From the NCBI GenBank assembly GCA_034927345.1, contig JAYFQE010000019.1:1-64000 (forward strand): a DNA stretch of 64,000 nt, written 5' to 3'. Shown one piece after another: positions 53,538-62,632 of this stretch (its first letter is position 1; each line of letters starts with the position of its first letter). This DNA comes from JAYFQE01 sp034927345. Its GTDB lineage: Bacteria > Bacillota > Clostridia > Saccharofermentanales > UBA5734. Both the position numbers and the translations under genes were made by a program. The notes under the pieces were generated by a model. The model saw only the letters and a program-made list of their open reading frames with translations, was not told the DNA's origin and made no database searches.

Positions 53538-55175
53538 ATGAAAGCATGGTTTCGACTACTTCCGTTAATTTTAGCAGCCACACTGTTTACAAGCTGTGCG
53601 CAAAATGGATTACCAACAACAAAGGGTTCCGAAACAGGTACATCCTCAGCGCAAACAGGATCCGCTGTCACAACTGCCTCTGAGTCGGGTAAAAAAGCCG
53701 ATTATTGGTTGACCGACAATAAAGTCTCGTATACCTATATGTTATCCAATAACTCGATTACGGATTTAAACAAAGTGGATCCTTTCTTCCAGAAAATGGA
53801 GGAAATGACCAATGTGCATATCGATTGGAATATCGTTTCCACCACCGATATCGACACCAAAAAGAGCCTGATGTGGGCCGGCAACGAGCTGCCCGATGTA
53901 ATCGGGGGCGGGTGTATCACAACGACGGAATTCCTTAAATACGCACCTGCGGGCAAATTTTTCCCCATCAATACGTTGATGGAGCAATACATGCCGAATT
54001 TCCTGGCCGCAGCCAACGGCGAGCATGAAGGTATCATCAAGGCTCTGACCCTGTCGGATGGAAACATCTACTCACTGCCGGAAGTAAGCTTTTCAAATAT
54101 GAGTGTTACCAGCGCGGTACATATAAACAAGGTTTGGCTGGACAAATTGAACCTAAAAGTACCAACCACAACAGATGAGTTTTTCAATGTGCTGAAGGCA
54201 TTCAAGGAACAGGATCCCAACGGAAATGGAAAGGCTGACGAGATTCCATTTGCTTTCGATCCGACTCGTTCTTGGCAAAACGGATCGATTAACGGCTGGT
54301 TCGGCGTAACCGACGAATGGATGATTAAAGATGGAACCGTTACGTATTCGCCCTATATGGACGGATGGAAAGAACTTGTGGCATACCTTAATAAGCTATG
54401 GGATGCCGGCTTGCTGGATCCGGAATTGTATACCCAGGATTCGTCTACATTTAATGCCAAAGCGCAGCAGAATCCTGACATTTACGGCTCGATGATGCTT
54501 TACGGAAAGTTTGTCCAACTCACAGGTGATAATTATGATGATTATGAAATATTATTACCTCAGAAAAGCGGAACCGCAATCTCCGGAGCTGTCCGCTCCC
54601 GAATTGGCACCCACTATTGGAATCTGCTGAGAGCTGTCATATCAAAAGATGTTGCTAATCCCGATATTCTTCTGAGTTGGTTCGACATCTTTTACGACCC
54701 GTATTATGGCGAACAAGTGCTCAACGGCGCTCTTGATTATCAGACGAAGCTTCGCGACGACGGATCGTTTGAGCTGGTGGAAGATGTTCCGGAAGGATAT
54801 TCCTCAAGAAGCGATTGGGTAAGCCAAACGCATACCAATCAATTCCCGTTTACATGGAATGAGAAGACGCACAAGTATCTCCTGGAATCCAGCGATGAAA
54901 TTATAGAGGGAAAAGAACAGTCTGAGGCATACCAGCCTTACTTTATCAATGAAGTCATGGACTATAATTTCATGCTTAACGAGGAGAGCGAAGGATTGGC
55001 AAAATACTCAACAGATATGAAAAAGTACGTTAATGAGATGTTCGCGCTTTGGGTGACCGGGGAACGTGATGTCCAGGCCGACTGGGATGAATATAAAGCG
55101 CATCTTGAGCAATTAGGTGTAAAGGATTATACCGCTATATACCAATCCTATTATGACCGCGTAACCGCAAAATAA
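53538..55175 (+). CDS. Extracellular sugar-binding lipoprotein, LplA-type
   Basis: This 545-aa lipoprotein is the likely substrate-binding subunit for the two permeases. A signal peptide (MKAWFRLLPLILAATLF) ends at Cys20 of FTSCAQ, followed by a Ser/Thr-rich linker. The bilobed binding domain begins around residue 55. Features such as DPNGNGKADEIPFAF, an EF-hand-like calcium loop, match the LplA/YtcQ group. The ligand is expected to be an oligosaccharide. ATG follows GGGAGG. A strong hairpin comes after the stop. Confidence 0.9.
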   Translation: MKAWFRLLPLILAATLFTSCAQNGLPTTKGSETGTSSAQTGSAVTTASESGKKADYWLTDNKVSYTYMLSNNSITDLNKVDPFFQKMEEMTNVHIDWNIVSTTDIDTKKSLMWAGNELPDVIGGGCITTTEFLKYAPAGKFFPINTLMEQYMPNFLAAANGEHEGIIKALTLSDGNIYSLPEVSFSNMSVTSAVHINKVWLDKLNLKVPTTTDEFFNVLKAFKEQDPNGNGKADEIPFAFDPTRSWQNGSINGWFGVTDEWMIKDGTVTYSPYMDGWKELVAYLNKLWDAGLLDPELYTQDSSTFNAKAQQNPDIYGSMMLYGKFVQLTGDNYDDYEILLPQKSGTAISGAVRSRIGTHYWNLLRAVISKDVANPDILLSWFDIFYDPYYGEQVLNGALDYQTKLRDDGSFELVEDVPEGYSSRSDWVSQTHTNQFPFTWNEKTHKYLLESSDEIIEGKEQSEAYQPYFINEVMDYNFMLNEESEGLAKYSTDMKKYVNEMFALWVTGERDVQADWDEYKAHLEQLGVKDYTAIYQSYYDRVTAK

Positions 55176-55192
55176 TTACAGGACTCCGGAAA

Positions 55193-55229
55193 CAGCGGAT
55201 CAGGCAGGCGTAAACCTGCCTGATCGCTG
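55193..55229 (+). terminator. Strong hairpin after the binding-protein gene
   Basis: CAGCGGATCAGGCAGG pairs with CCTGCCTGATCGCTG (one unpaired base) around a CGTAAA loop. There is no T-run, so it may stabilise or attenuate the mRNA, letting the binding protein outnumber downstream enzymes. Confidence 0.6.
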
Positions 55230-55314
55230 TGATTTGGCGAAAATCATCTTGTACAGCCATCAAAATGAGTCGGAAGATTTCAAATATTCATTTTAGAAGC
55301 ATGAGGACAACACC

Positions 55315-57024
55315 ATGGAAATCAAATTGGGTACCCATTATTCAACTTTTGCTGAGGCAAAGATGTCGGCATCACCGATATTAAAACGATTACAGATGGC
55401 AAAGACCCGCTGCATCAGCTATCCTATGGATACGTTGGATTTCATATTAAACGATTTGGAGCATCCGGAGTCTTTCCGCCGCCAGGCAGGTATGTGCACC
55501 GGCGACCTTACCGGTCGATATCTGGAAATGCTTGCGCGCAGTATGGATCATGATACTCATGATGAAGAACGGCTGCATCAGCTTTTTAATCGTATTTTAA
55601 AATGTAAAACCCATTTGGGGCCGGTTGGACTGGATTTTATTGAAGGATTGGATAATCCTGCGAAAGCGGACCCGTTTTCAGTTGGAGCAAAGACGTTTGT
55701 AGGTTCTATCCGGTACTATCTGCAAACCGGCGAGGGGAAGGCTCTGCAGCTGGCGATTGATACTGCGGAGTATTTTCTGGCACGAATAGAAATAGTTGAC
55801 AAAACGATAACGCAAGGGAAATTTAACACCGCGTGGTGGATTACCGAACCTTTTGCCTTGTTATATGGTATTACCGGGGATGAGCGTTATCTGAAGCCTT
55901 GCCGGATAATTGAAAAAGCAATGCCCGCATCTATTGAAAAAACCCATAGCCATAGCTTTATGACAACTCTGCGCGGTCTGCAATTAGCAGCAATTTTCAG
56001 TGGAGATAATTCTTTCAACCGCTTGCCGGAGAAATTTCGGACAGAGATTCAAGAAAGGGCAGTCTGGGCCGACGGGAATATTCCGGAAATTTTTCCCATG
56101 AGCACCCGTAACGAAGGTTGTTCAATAGCTGACTGGATCATGTTGAATTTATATGCCGGTTTTATCACGGGTAATGATGAAGCTTACGAAAAGGCTGAAC
56201 TTGCGATGTATAATGCTTTCGCGTTGAATCAACTGGTCAACGGCTCCTTCGGCCACCGCCTGTTGGACAAGGATAGACGCGGATATCAGCAAGGCGAGCT
56301 GGTGGAAGAAGCCTGGTGGTGTTGTGTGCATAACTGTGGCATCAGCATTATAGAATATGCCAACCATGCGGTTACCCTACGTGACAACTATATTAAAGTT
56401 AACCTGCTGGTTCCTGGAAAATATTGTTTTGAAATAGATGGCAAAAAAGTTACAGTCACCATAACAGCCCGATATCCTGAAAAGGCAGATGCTTTGATAT
56501 TCCTTACCGGCGCCTGCCAGGGTTTAGAATTGGATGTCCGAATACCGGCCGGTATTCGCAACGGGAAGGTAAGCAAGACCGTGATGCCTGGCGGAGGGCT
56601 GCGCTTTACTCTTTCAGGCGATATCGGCTACTATATCGAAACGACGCCGCATGGATCGGTATTGAAATATGGCCCGCTGGTGATGGTACCCTTAAGGTAC
56701 ATGAGCAAGTCGGAAGTGGTCTATGATGATTTTTCCAAATCCGCCGCGCCTGAAGGTTATGTGCCGGATATCATGCCAACTGATCGCCCCGTCATTGTGC
56801 CGGTAAAGGAAAAAGATGATGCGGGATTTTTCGTTTACAGCCAAGAACCTTGGCCTGTGTGGCAGTGCTATGAGGAGGGAATTCTTTCGCCCTTGGCTTA
56901 TGGCGAGCTTTCTGTAAATGTGCCGTTGTACTATCCCGACGGGCAAATCCGTCTCACACGGTTCTATCCCGAATGGTTAAGCAGCACGTCGCTTGTCGGA
57001 TTCGATTTGCCGCTGGTCTTTTAA
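55315..57024 (+). CDS. GH127-like (DUF1680) beta-L-arabinofuranosidase-type enzyme
   Basis: This 569-aa protein has no signal, so it is probably cytoplasmic. It has an alpha/alpha-barrel in the first 370 residues and a beta domain at the end. Family landmarks are NEGCSIADWIMLN, YEKAELAMYNAF and WWCCVHNCG. These match the Glu/Cys set that binds zinc and acts in GH127 beta-L-arabinofuranosidases. It is somewhat short for GH127, so another DUF1680 branch is possible. It lies after the sugar uptake genes and probably cleaves the imported oligosaccharide. Confidence 0.75.
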   Translation: MEIKLGTHYSTFAEAKMSASPILKRLQMAKTRCISYPMDTLDFILNDLEHPESFRRQAGMCTGDLTGRYLEMLARSMDHDTHDEERLHQLFNRILKCKTHLGPVGLDFIEGLDNPAKADPFSVGAKTFVGSIRYYLQTGEGKALQLAIDTAEYFLARIEIVDKTITQGKFNTAWWITEPFALLYGITGDERYLKPCRIIEKAMPASIEKTHSHSFMTTLRGLQLAAIFSGDNSFNRLPEKFRTEIQERAVWADGNIPEIFPMSTRNEGCSIADWIMLNLYAGFITGNDEAYEKAELAMYNAFALNQLVNGSFGHRLLDKDRRGYQQGELVEEAWWCCVHNCGISIIEYANHAVTLRDNYIKVNLLVPGKYCFEIDGKKVTVTITARYPEKADALIFLTGACQGLELDVRIPAGIRNGKVSKTVMPGGGLRFTLSGDIGYYIETTPHGSVLKYGPLVMVPLRYMSKSEVVYDDFSKSAAPEGYVPDIMPTDRPVIVPVKEKDDAGFFVYSQEPWPVWQCYEEGILSPLAYGELSVNVPLYYPDGQIRLTRFYPEWLSSTSLVGFDLPLVF

Positions 57025-57102
57025 AGCAGCAACGGCACTCAGAGAGCTGTTTTATAACGACATCATTCAAACATTGATAACATGCGAGAGGTAGTCTTGG
57101 AT

Positions 57103-58215
57103 ATGAATTTCTGGAATTATTCCGGATTGGATTTCAGATCGAAAATAGGCAATATGGCGCAGGTTGCCGGAATCCAACATTATGAGTTTTTGGATGGAAA
57201 GGCAAAAGGAGTAGAGGCGTTCGGATTGAGAACGGGTTCCGGACTGGAATTTACGGTTCTGCCGGGACGGGGAATGGATATCGCCGCAATGGAATATCGC
57301 GGAGTGCCGCTTGCCTATCAGTCCAAAACAGGGATTGTGTCGCCTGCCTATTACGAAAGTGAGGGGATGGGATGGATCCGAAGCTTTTTTGCCGGAATGA
57401 TGACAACCTGTGGATTAATGAATGTCGGAGGACCGTCAAAACAGCCGCATCCGGTTATCGGAGACAGAACATATGGGCTGCACGGCAGAATATCGAATTG
57501 CGCGGCGGATCAAATCAGCTGTTATGAAGATTGGCATGCGGGTACCTATGTCATGAGGATTTCCGGACGGATGAAAGAGGCCGTTCTTCACGGGGAATCC
57601 CTTTCATTGCGAAGAGAGATTGAAACCGCTTTTGGACAAAGTGATTTTACGATTCGCGATACCGTGACCAACGATTCACAATATGAACAGCCGTTTATGA
57701 TTATGTACCACATTAATGCAGGATTTCCGCTGCTTGACGAGAGCAGTCTATTCTATTGTTTATCTGACCGGGTTACGCCGTTAAGTAAAGAAGCCGAAGA
57801 TAAGCGCTCAACAATTGATCAATGCCAGCCGCCCCGGCTTGGACAAAAGGAACTGTGCTATGCTCATGATTTGCGCGAAAACCGACATGGGGTTATCAGA
57901 ATGGCCATCGTCAATCCGGATTTACAGCTTGGGCTGGGCTTGATCTATAAAAAAGAAGATCTGCCTTGTTTTACCCAATGGAAAATGTTTAACGAGAGAG
58001 AATATGTTCTGGGGCTGGAACCTGGAAATTGTCTGCCGATGGGCATTGAGGATGCAAAAAAAACACAGAAGTTTGGCTTATTAAGACCTCTGGAAAGTAA
58101 AACGATTGAGTTGACCTTTGCGGTTTTAGACGGGACGGAAGAAATAGATTCCTGGATTAAACAAATTCACCAGCCTTTGCAGGATTTTTCCGGCGAGAAA
58201 GAAGGCTTGCGATGA
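57103..58215 (+). CDS. DUF4432 aldose-1-epimerase-like protein
   Basis: This 370-aa protein of the galactose-mutarotase-like fold shows the DUF4432 landmarks: FTVLPGRGMDIAAMEYRGVPL, MTTCGLMNVGGPS, YGLHGRISN and LGLEPGNCLPMG. It may interconvert sugar anomers or act on a related acidic sugar. DUF4432 genes often sit in sugar-catabolism clusters. The start is uncertain: ATG 57103, or TTG 57097, which is better spaced from GAGAGG; the first ATG at 57082 lacks a site. Its stop overlaps the transketolase start (ATGATG), so translation is coupled. Confidence 0.8.
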   Translation: MNFWNYSGLDFRSKIGNMAQVAGIQHYEFLDGKAKGVEAFGLRTGSGLEFTVLPGRGMDIAAMEYRGVPLAYQSKTGIVSPAYYESEGMGWIRSFFAGMMTTCGLMNVGGPSKQPHPVIGDRTYGLHGRISNCAADQISCYEDWHAGTYVMRISGRMKEAVLHGESLSLRREIETAFGQSDFTIRDTVTNDSQYEQPFMIMYHINAGFPLLDESSLFYCLSDRVTPLSKEAEDKRSTIDQCQPPRLGQKELCYAHDLRENRHGVIRMAIVNPDLQLGLGLIYKKEDLPCFTQWKMFNEREYVLGLEPGNCLPMGIEDAKKTQKFGLLRPLESKTIELTFAVLDGTEEIDSWIKQIHQPLQDFSGEKEGLR

Positions 58216-60047
58216 TGGAATATCGGGAAGAAGCACTGGCGGCGTTGTCAAAAAAATGCCGATATGACCTGGTTAGGATGATTCAAACCGCCGGTTCCGG
58301 ACATATAGGAGGTTCATTGTCTTCGGTTGACCTATATATTGCCATAGAGCTATTCATGACGGAAAGAGATCGTATGGTTATCAGCCACGGGCATACGGCG
58401 GCAGCAATCTATTCTGTGCTTGGCAATCTAGGCTTTTTCGAAATTGAGGATGCTATTCACGGCTTTCGAAAAGAAAAACCATTTGAAGGGCATCCGGGAA
58501 TCGATGTGCCTGGGATTGAATGGTGCAGCGGAAGCCTAGGGCAGGGGTTATCGGTGGGCTGCGGAATGGCGTTAGCCAAGCGGATAACAGGGGAAAAGGG
58601 CAGCGTGTTTGTCGTGATGGGCGACGGAGAACAGGAAAAGGGGCAGTTGCAGGAAGCGCGTGAATTTGCGTCAAAATATCGGTTATCAAACCTGATTGCG
58701 GTCATAGACTGTAATGGATTGCAGGCCAGCGGAGCAACCGGCATGATTCAGCCACAAAATATTCAGGCAAAATATGAGGCTTCCGGCTGGATAGTCCGGG
58801 AAGCGAACGGGCACAGCATTGCCGAATTGCAGCATGCAATGAAACCGGATGATGGCCCGGCGGTCGTGTTGGCCCGCACGCAGATGGGCAGAGGTATCCC
58901 TGAAATAGAAAATGATTATCGTTTTCACGGGAAAATTCTTCCCGATGATCTTGAACAACATGCTTTGGAGCGTCTAAAACCGACCAAGGAGCAGGAGGTT
59001 CTTCTATCACAATTCAAGGTGAACCATACGCGAGCCAAATATCATTATCCAACCGTGAAAAATCTGTCACAACAAAGATGCTATCCCGAAGGGAAATGGG
59101 ATTTGCGAGAAGCAATAGGAACCGCCCTGGCCGATAGCGTACGGGAAAATTTTTCTCTCCCTATTGCGGTGATCGACTGCGATTTATTTGAATCTGTCCG
59201 GCTGGGAGAGCTTGGGAGCGTTAAGCCGGAGGCAGTAATCGAATGTGGGATTGCCGAACAAAACGCGGCGTCCGTCACCGCCGCTATGGCCAAATCCGGC
59301 ATCATTTCAATTCATTTGGATTTTGCCATGTTTAATATCGTAGAAACCTACAGCCAGCTCCGGATGGCCGACATTAACCACGCTCCATATAAAATATTTG
59401 CGACCCATGCCGGATTGGATGTCGGAGAAGACGGAAAAACACACCAATGCATTGACTATATTAATCTGATCCGAAGTCTGCATCATTGCCGGCTGATTTT
59501 ACCTGCGGACGCAAATCAGGCGGATTGTGCCGTGCGTTATGCGTTGTCCGTCCCTGAGGCAGTGGCCGTGGTCGTCAATCGGTCTCCACTGCCAATTTTA
59601 AATGATTACAACGGAAACAAACTGGCTTTTCAATATGGCAAAGCCGACTGGATGCGCAGCGGCAGCGGCGGAACGATTATCAGCTGCGGCGCGATGACCG
59701 GATATGCGATACAAGCTGCAGACCGGCTGTTAAAGGAAGATATCCACATCGGTGTCCTGAATTTTTGCTGCCCACTCTGTTTAGATGAGGAAGCCATTGC
59801 TCAGGCTATTCAAACAGGCCTGATATTAACCTATGAAGATCACAATGCACACAACGGATTGGGAAGCATTGTGGCGGAGTATTTGCTGCAAAAACACGCA
59901 AAATGTCAGTTTATTGCCAAGGGCATCATGGACTATGGTTCTTCCTGTGCGCCGGAAGACCTATATCGTCAGCAAAGGCTGGATGTAGACAGCATCGCGG
60001 TTGAAATTAAAAAAATAATTAAAACAGGAGAGAAAGAACATGTTTAA
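58212..60047 (+). CDS. Full-length transketolase-like enzyme
   Basis: This 611-aa thiamine-diphosphate enzyme has both transketolase halves in one chain. In the N-terminal part are SGHIGGSLSS, ISHGHTAAAIYSVLG, SGSLGQGLSVGCGMAL and the ThDP motif GDGEQEKGQ. In the C-terminal part are ECGIAEQNAASVTAAMA and EDHNAHNGLGS. Clostridia often encode it as two genes. Being part of a sugar cluster, it probably has a dedicated substrate, a ketose phosphate from this pathway. The start overlaps the DUF4432 stop. Confidence 0.88.
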   Translation: MMEYREEALAALSKKCRYDLVRMIQTAGSGHIGGSLSSVDLYIAIELFMTERDRMVISHGHTAAAIYSVLGNLGFFEIEDAIHGFRKEKPFEGHPGIDVPGIEWCSGSLGQGLSVGCGMALAKRITGEKGSVFVVMGDGEQEKGQLQEAREFASKYRLSNLIAVIDCNGLQASGATGMIQPQNIQAKYEASGWIVREANGHSIAELQHAMKPDDGPAVVLARTQMGRGIPEIENDYRFHGKILPDDLEQHALERLKPTKEQEVLLSQFKVNHTRAKYHYPTVKNLSQQRCYPEGKWDLREAIGTALADSVRENFSLPIAVIDCDLFESVRLGELGSVKPEAVIECGIAEQNAASVTAAMAKSGIISIHLDFAMFNIVETYSQLRMADINHAPYKIFATHAGLDVGEDGKTHQCIDYINLIRSLHHCRLILPADANQADCAVRYALSVPEAVAVVVNRSPLPILNDYNGNKLAFQYGKADWMRSGSGGTIISCGAMTGYAIQAADRLLKEDIHIGVLNFCCPLCLDEEAIAQAIQTGLILTYEDHNAHNGLGSIVAEYLLQKHAKCQFIAKGIMDYGSSCAPEDLYRQQRLDVDSIAVEIKKIIKTGEKEHV

Positions 60048-61461
60048 AACAAAAATCGGCTTCGCGCCATCAACATGGGAATCCTGGGACGGCAGTCCCT
60101 TTACAGGAAAATGGGCAGGCAAAATGCGGGCACGCTGTCTTGAAGTCCTTAACCGGATCCCGGGCATAGAGGTTGTTGTGCCTTCCGAAAATTTAACGGA
60201 ATACGGATGTATTGGCACCCCGGAAGAAGGAAAAAAAGCCCGCGATCTGTTTCTTAAGGAAAATGTACAAGGAATCATTATTGGAAACATGAATTTCGGC
60301 CATGAAACATCCATTGGCACAATGCTTACCGGAATTCGAAAAGATATGCCGATTCTTCATTTTGCCACGTTAAGCGGGCCTTATTCACCGCAGGGGAATA
60401 GGGCGACGGATACTTGGTGCGGGCAATTTATGACCTGCTCGGCAATTAAACGCCGCGGGTTCAAATTTGAGCACATTCGTACCTGCAATCCCGAAAATCC
60501 GGAATTTTTCAGACAAACAGAAGCTTTTGTCCGCGCCTGTACAGCGCTTGCCAAATTCCGCAACGCTCGGGTTGTCCAGATTGGTACGCGGCCAACAGGC
60601 TTTGAGTCACAGTTTTTCAGCGAGGAAGATATGATGCGAAACTTTGATCAAATGCTGATCCCTGTCGATTTGGACACAGCATTTTCTTATATTGACGCAA
60701 TACCTTCCGACTCCCAAGAGGTGCTGCGGATCGTTGAGGAAATTAAAAGCTATACAGATTATATTACAGAAGAGCTTTCAGACAGCCTGATTAACCAGGC
60801 ACGATTTGAACTGGCGTTGAAAAACATCGTCGCGGAGTATAACGCGTCGGCAATCGCAGTTTCTTGCTGGACTCGTTTACAGGCAAGGTATCACATTGCC
60901 GGGTGTTCGACTTTTTCCAGACTTAATAATCAGGGGATTATCACTGCATGTGAGGTCGATGTCATGGGAGCCTTGACAATGCTGGCCATGAATGCCTGCG
61001 GAATGGGAATGACTCCGCCGGATTTCATTGATTGGACGGATTTACATCCCACTGCGCCGAACGTATGGCTGGCTTGGCATTGCGGGAATGCAGCCGCGTC
61101 GCTTTGCGCGCCGGACTGTAAAAAGCAGTTAACTGTTAATGAACGGCTGGCGCTTTGGGGGCCAGCCTGTCATGGAGCCATTGAATTTCGTATGAAAAAC
61201 GGTCCGGTAACCTGCGGTCGCTTGGTTGAATATGAGGGAAAGTATAGTTTCTTTTTTGGTAAAGGCGAAGTCATTAACATGCCGCCTATGACTCGGGGAT
61301 CCTATGCTTGGGTTAAAGTTAACGATATCGGAGACTGGGAAGATAAGATGATAGAAACAGGGGTGGTTCATCACGGCGTGCTGATTTATGATGAAAAAGT
61401 TGCTGATGCTCTGATGTTATTTTGTAAATTCTTAAATATCCAGGCGGCAATTGGAAAATAA
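60040..61461 (+). CDS. L-fucose/L-arabinose isomerase-like enzyme
   Basis: This 473-aa cytoplasmic protein belongs to the fucose/arabinose isomerase fold. Landmarks are GNMNFGHET and the metal-binding Glu/Asp in ACEVDVMGALTM, followed by HCGNAA. It should interconvert an aldose and a ketose. The identity of the sugar is not clear from sequence; L-arabinose, L-fucose or a branched relative is possible. It overlaps the transketolase end by 8 bases and is followed by the dehydrogenase gene. Confidence 0.82.
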   Translation: MFKTKIGFAPSTWESWDGSPFTGKWAGKMRARCLEVLNRIPGIEVVVPSENLTEYGCIGTPEEGKKARDLFLKENVQGIIIGNMNFGHETSIGTMLTGIRKDMPILHFATLSGPYSPQGNRATDTWCGQFMTCSAIKRRGFKFEHIRTCNPENPEFFRQTEAFVRACTALAKFRNARVVQIGTRPTGFESQFFSEEDMMRNFDQMLIPVDLDTAFSYIDAIPSDSQEVLRIVEEIKSYTDYITEELSDSLINQARFELALKNIVAEYNASAIAVSCWTRLQARYHIAGCSTFSRLNNQGIITACEVDVMGALTMLAMNACGMGMTPPDFIDWTDLHPTAPNVWLAWHCGNAAASLCAPDCKKQLTVNERLALWGPACHGAIEFRMKNGPVTCGRLVEYEGKYSFFFGKGEVINMPPMTRGSYAWVKVNDIGDWEDKMIETGVVHHGVLIYDEKVADALMLFCKFLNIQAAIGK

Positions 61462-61522
61462 TGCAAAAAGCATTTTTTATTTTTACAAAATATAGGCGTA
61501 ACAGCGAAAAGAGTGATTGTCA

Positions 61523-62560
61523 ATGAGAAAAATTATCTTAAAAGCACCTTATAAAATGGAAATAACCGACTGCCCAATTCCCCAACCGGCTGGTGATGAG
61601 GTCCGAATTCATGTTTGCAGAATTGGCGTTTGCGGTTCTGATTCGACAATTTATCGAGGATTGCATCCTTATGTAACCTATCCGGTCGTGCTTGGTCATG
61701 AGATTTCCGGCATTATTGACGCGGTAGGAAAAAATATTTCAAAAAAGCGTATTGGAGAACGAGTTACCATAATTCCCCATTTGATATGCGGCATATGTAA
61801 GGCCTGTAAAGCCGGGGTTTATAATTTTTGCGAGCAATTGCGTTGTACCGGCGCTGAAGCAGACGGTGCTCATTGCGATTATTTTTGTATCTCATCTGAA
61901 ATGGCTGTTCGAATTCCGAAGAATATGAGCCTGGATGACGCCGCTCTGGTTGAGCCGGCGTGTGTTGCGTATCACGGCGCTAAACGGGGACATATCGGTG
62001 CGAACGATCGTGTTTTGATTGTTGGGGCCGGCCCAATCGGTGTTTTTTGTATGCAAAGTTGTTTTGCATTAGGCGCTAAAGAGGTTTATATCGCCGACAT
62101 GGACGATTCACGCCTGGATATTGCCAAGAAGCTTGGAGCAACCGAGGTGATTCATGTTGCGAAAGAAACTCTTGCGGCCGCGTTATGCCGTTTCTGCGGC
62201 AGTGAGAAAGAGATTGATGTTTTTTATGATTGTGTTGGAGAAAAGGGACTTGTTTTAAATAATATCTTGGAGATTGCCAGACGGGGATCAAGAATAGTGG
62301 TCATCGGTGTCATACAAAAAGAATATAACATTCCCCGATTGCCAGATTTCATTCAGCATGAACTGGCCCTATCGGGGACGACAATGTATGTCCCGCAAGA
62401 CTATGATGATATGATCCGATTTATAAGCGAAGGCACTATAACAACAGAAGGAATGATCTCACATCGTTTTCCGTTGGATCAAGTGCCGTATGTCTTAGAT
62501 ATGATTGATCAAAAAAAAGAAAAGACCTTTAAAATACTCATTGAAGTTAACGAGGAATAG
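61523..62560 (+). CDS. Zinc-dependent medium-chain alcohol dehydrogenase
   Basis: This 345-aa MDR dehydrogenase uses NAD(P) and zinc. Catalytic zinc ligands lie in GVCGSDSTIYRG and GHEISG, and the structural zinc cysteines in CGICKACKAGVYNFCEQ. The cofactor fold starts VLIVGAGPIGVF. It is closest in type to the sorbitol/threonine dehydrogenases, and in this cluster probably oxidises or reduces a sugar or sugar alcohol. ATG 61523 with AAAAGAG upstream is preferred to the TTG at 61517. Confidence 0.88.
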   Translation: MRKIILKAPYKMEITDCPIPQPAGDEVRIHVCRIGVCGSDSTIYRGLHPYVTYPVVLGHEISGIIDAVGKNISKKRIGERVTIIPHLICGICKACKAGVYNFCEQLRCTGAEADGAHCDYFCISSEMAVRIPKNMSLDDAALVEPACVAYHGAKRGHIGANDRVLIVGAGPIGVFCMQSCFALGAKEVYIADMDDSRLDIAKKLGATEVIHVAKETLAAALCRFCGSEKEIDVFYDCVGEKGLVLNNILEIARRGSRIVVIGVIQKEYNIPRLPDFIQHELALSGTTMYVPQDYDDMIRFISEGTITTEGMISHRFPLDQVPYVLDMIDQKKEKTFKILIEVNEE

Positions 62561-62632
62561 TTCGTGTCAACGGAGCAAAAAGAAATTCGCTGCGGTTCAG
62601 ACTTTTTCTGACCCATAAAGGGGGATAGTTCT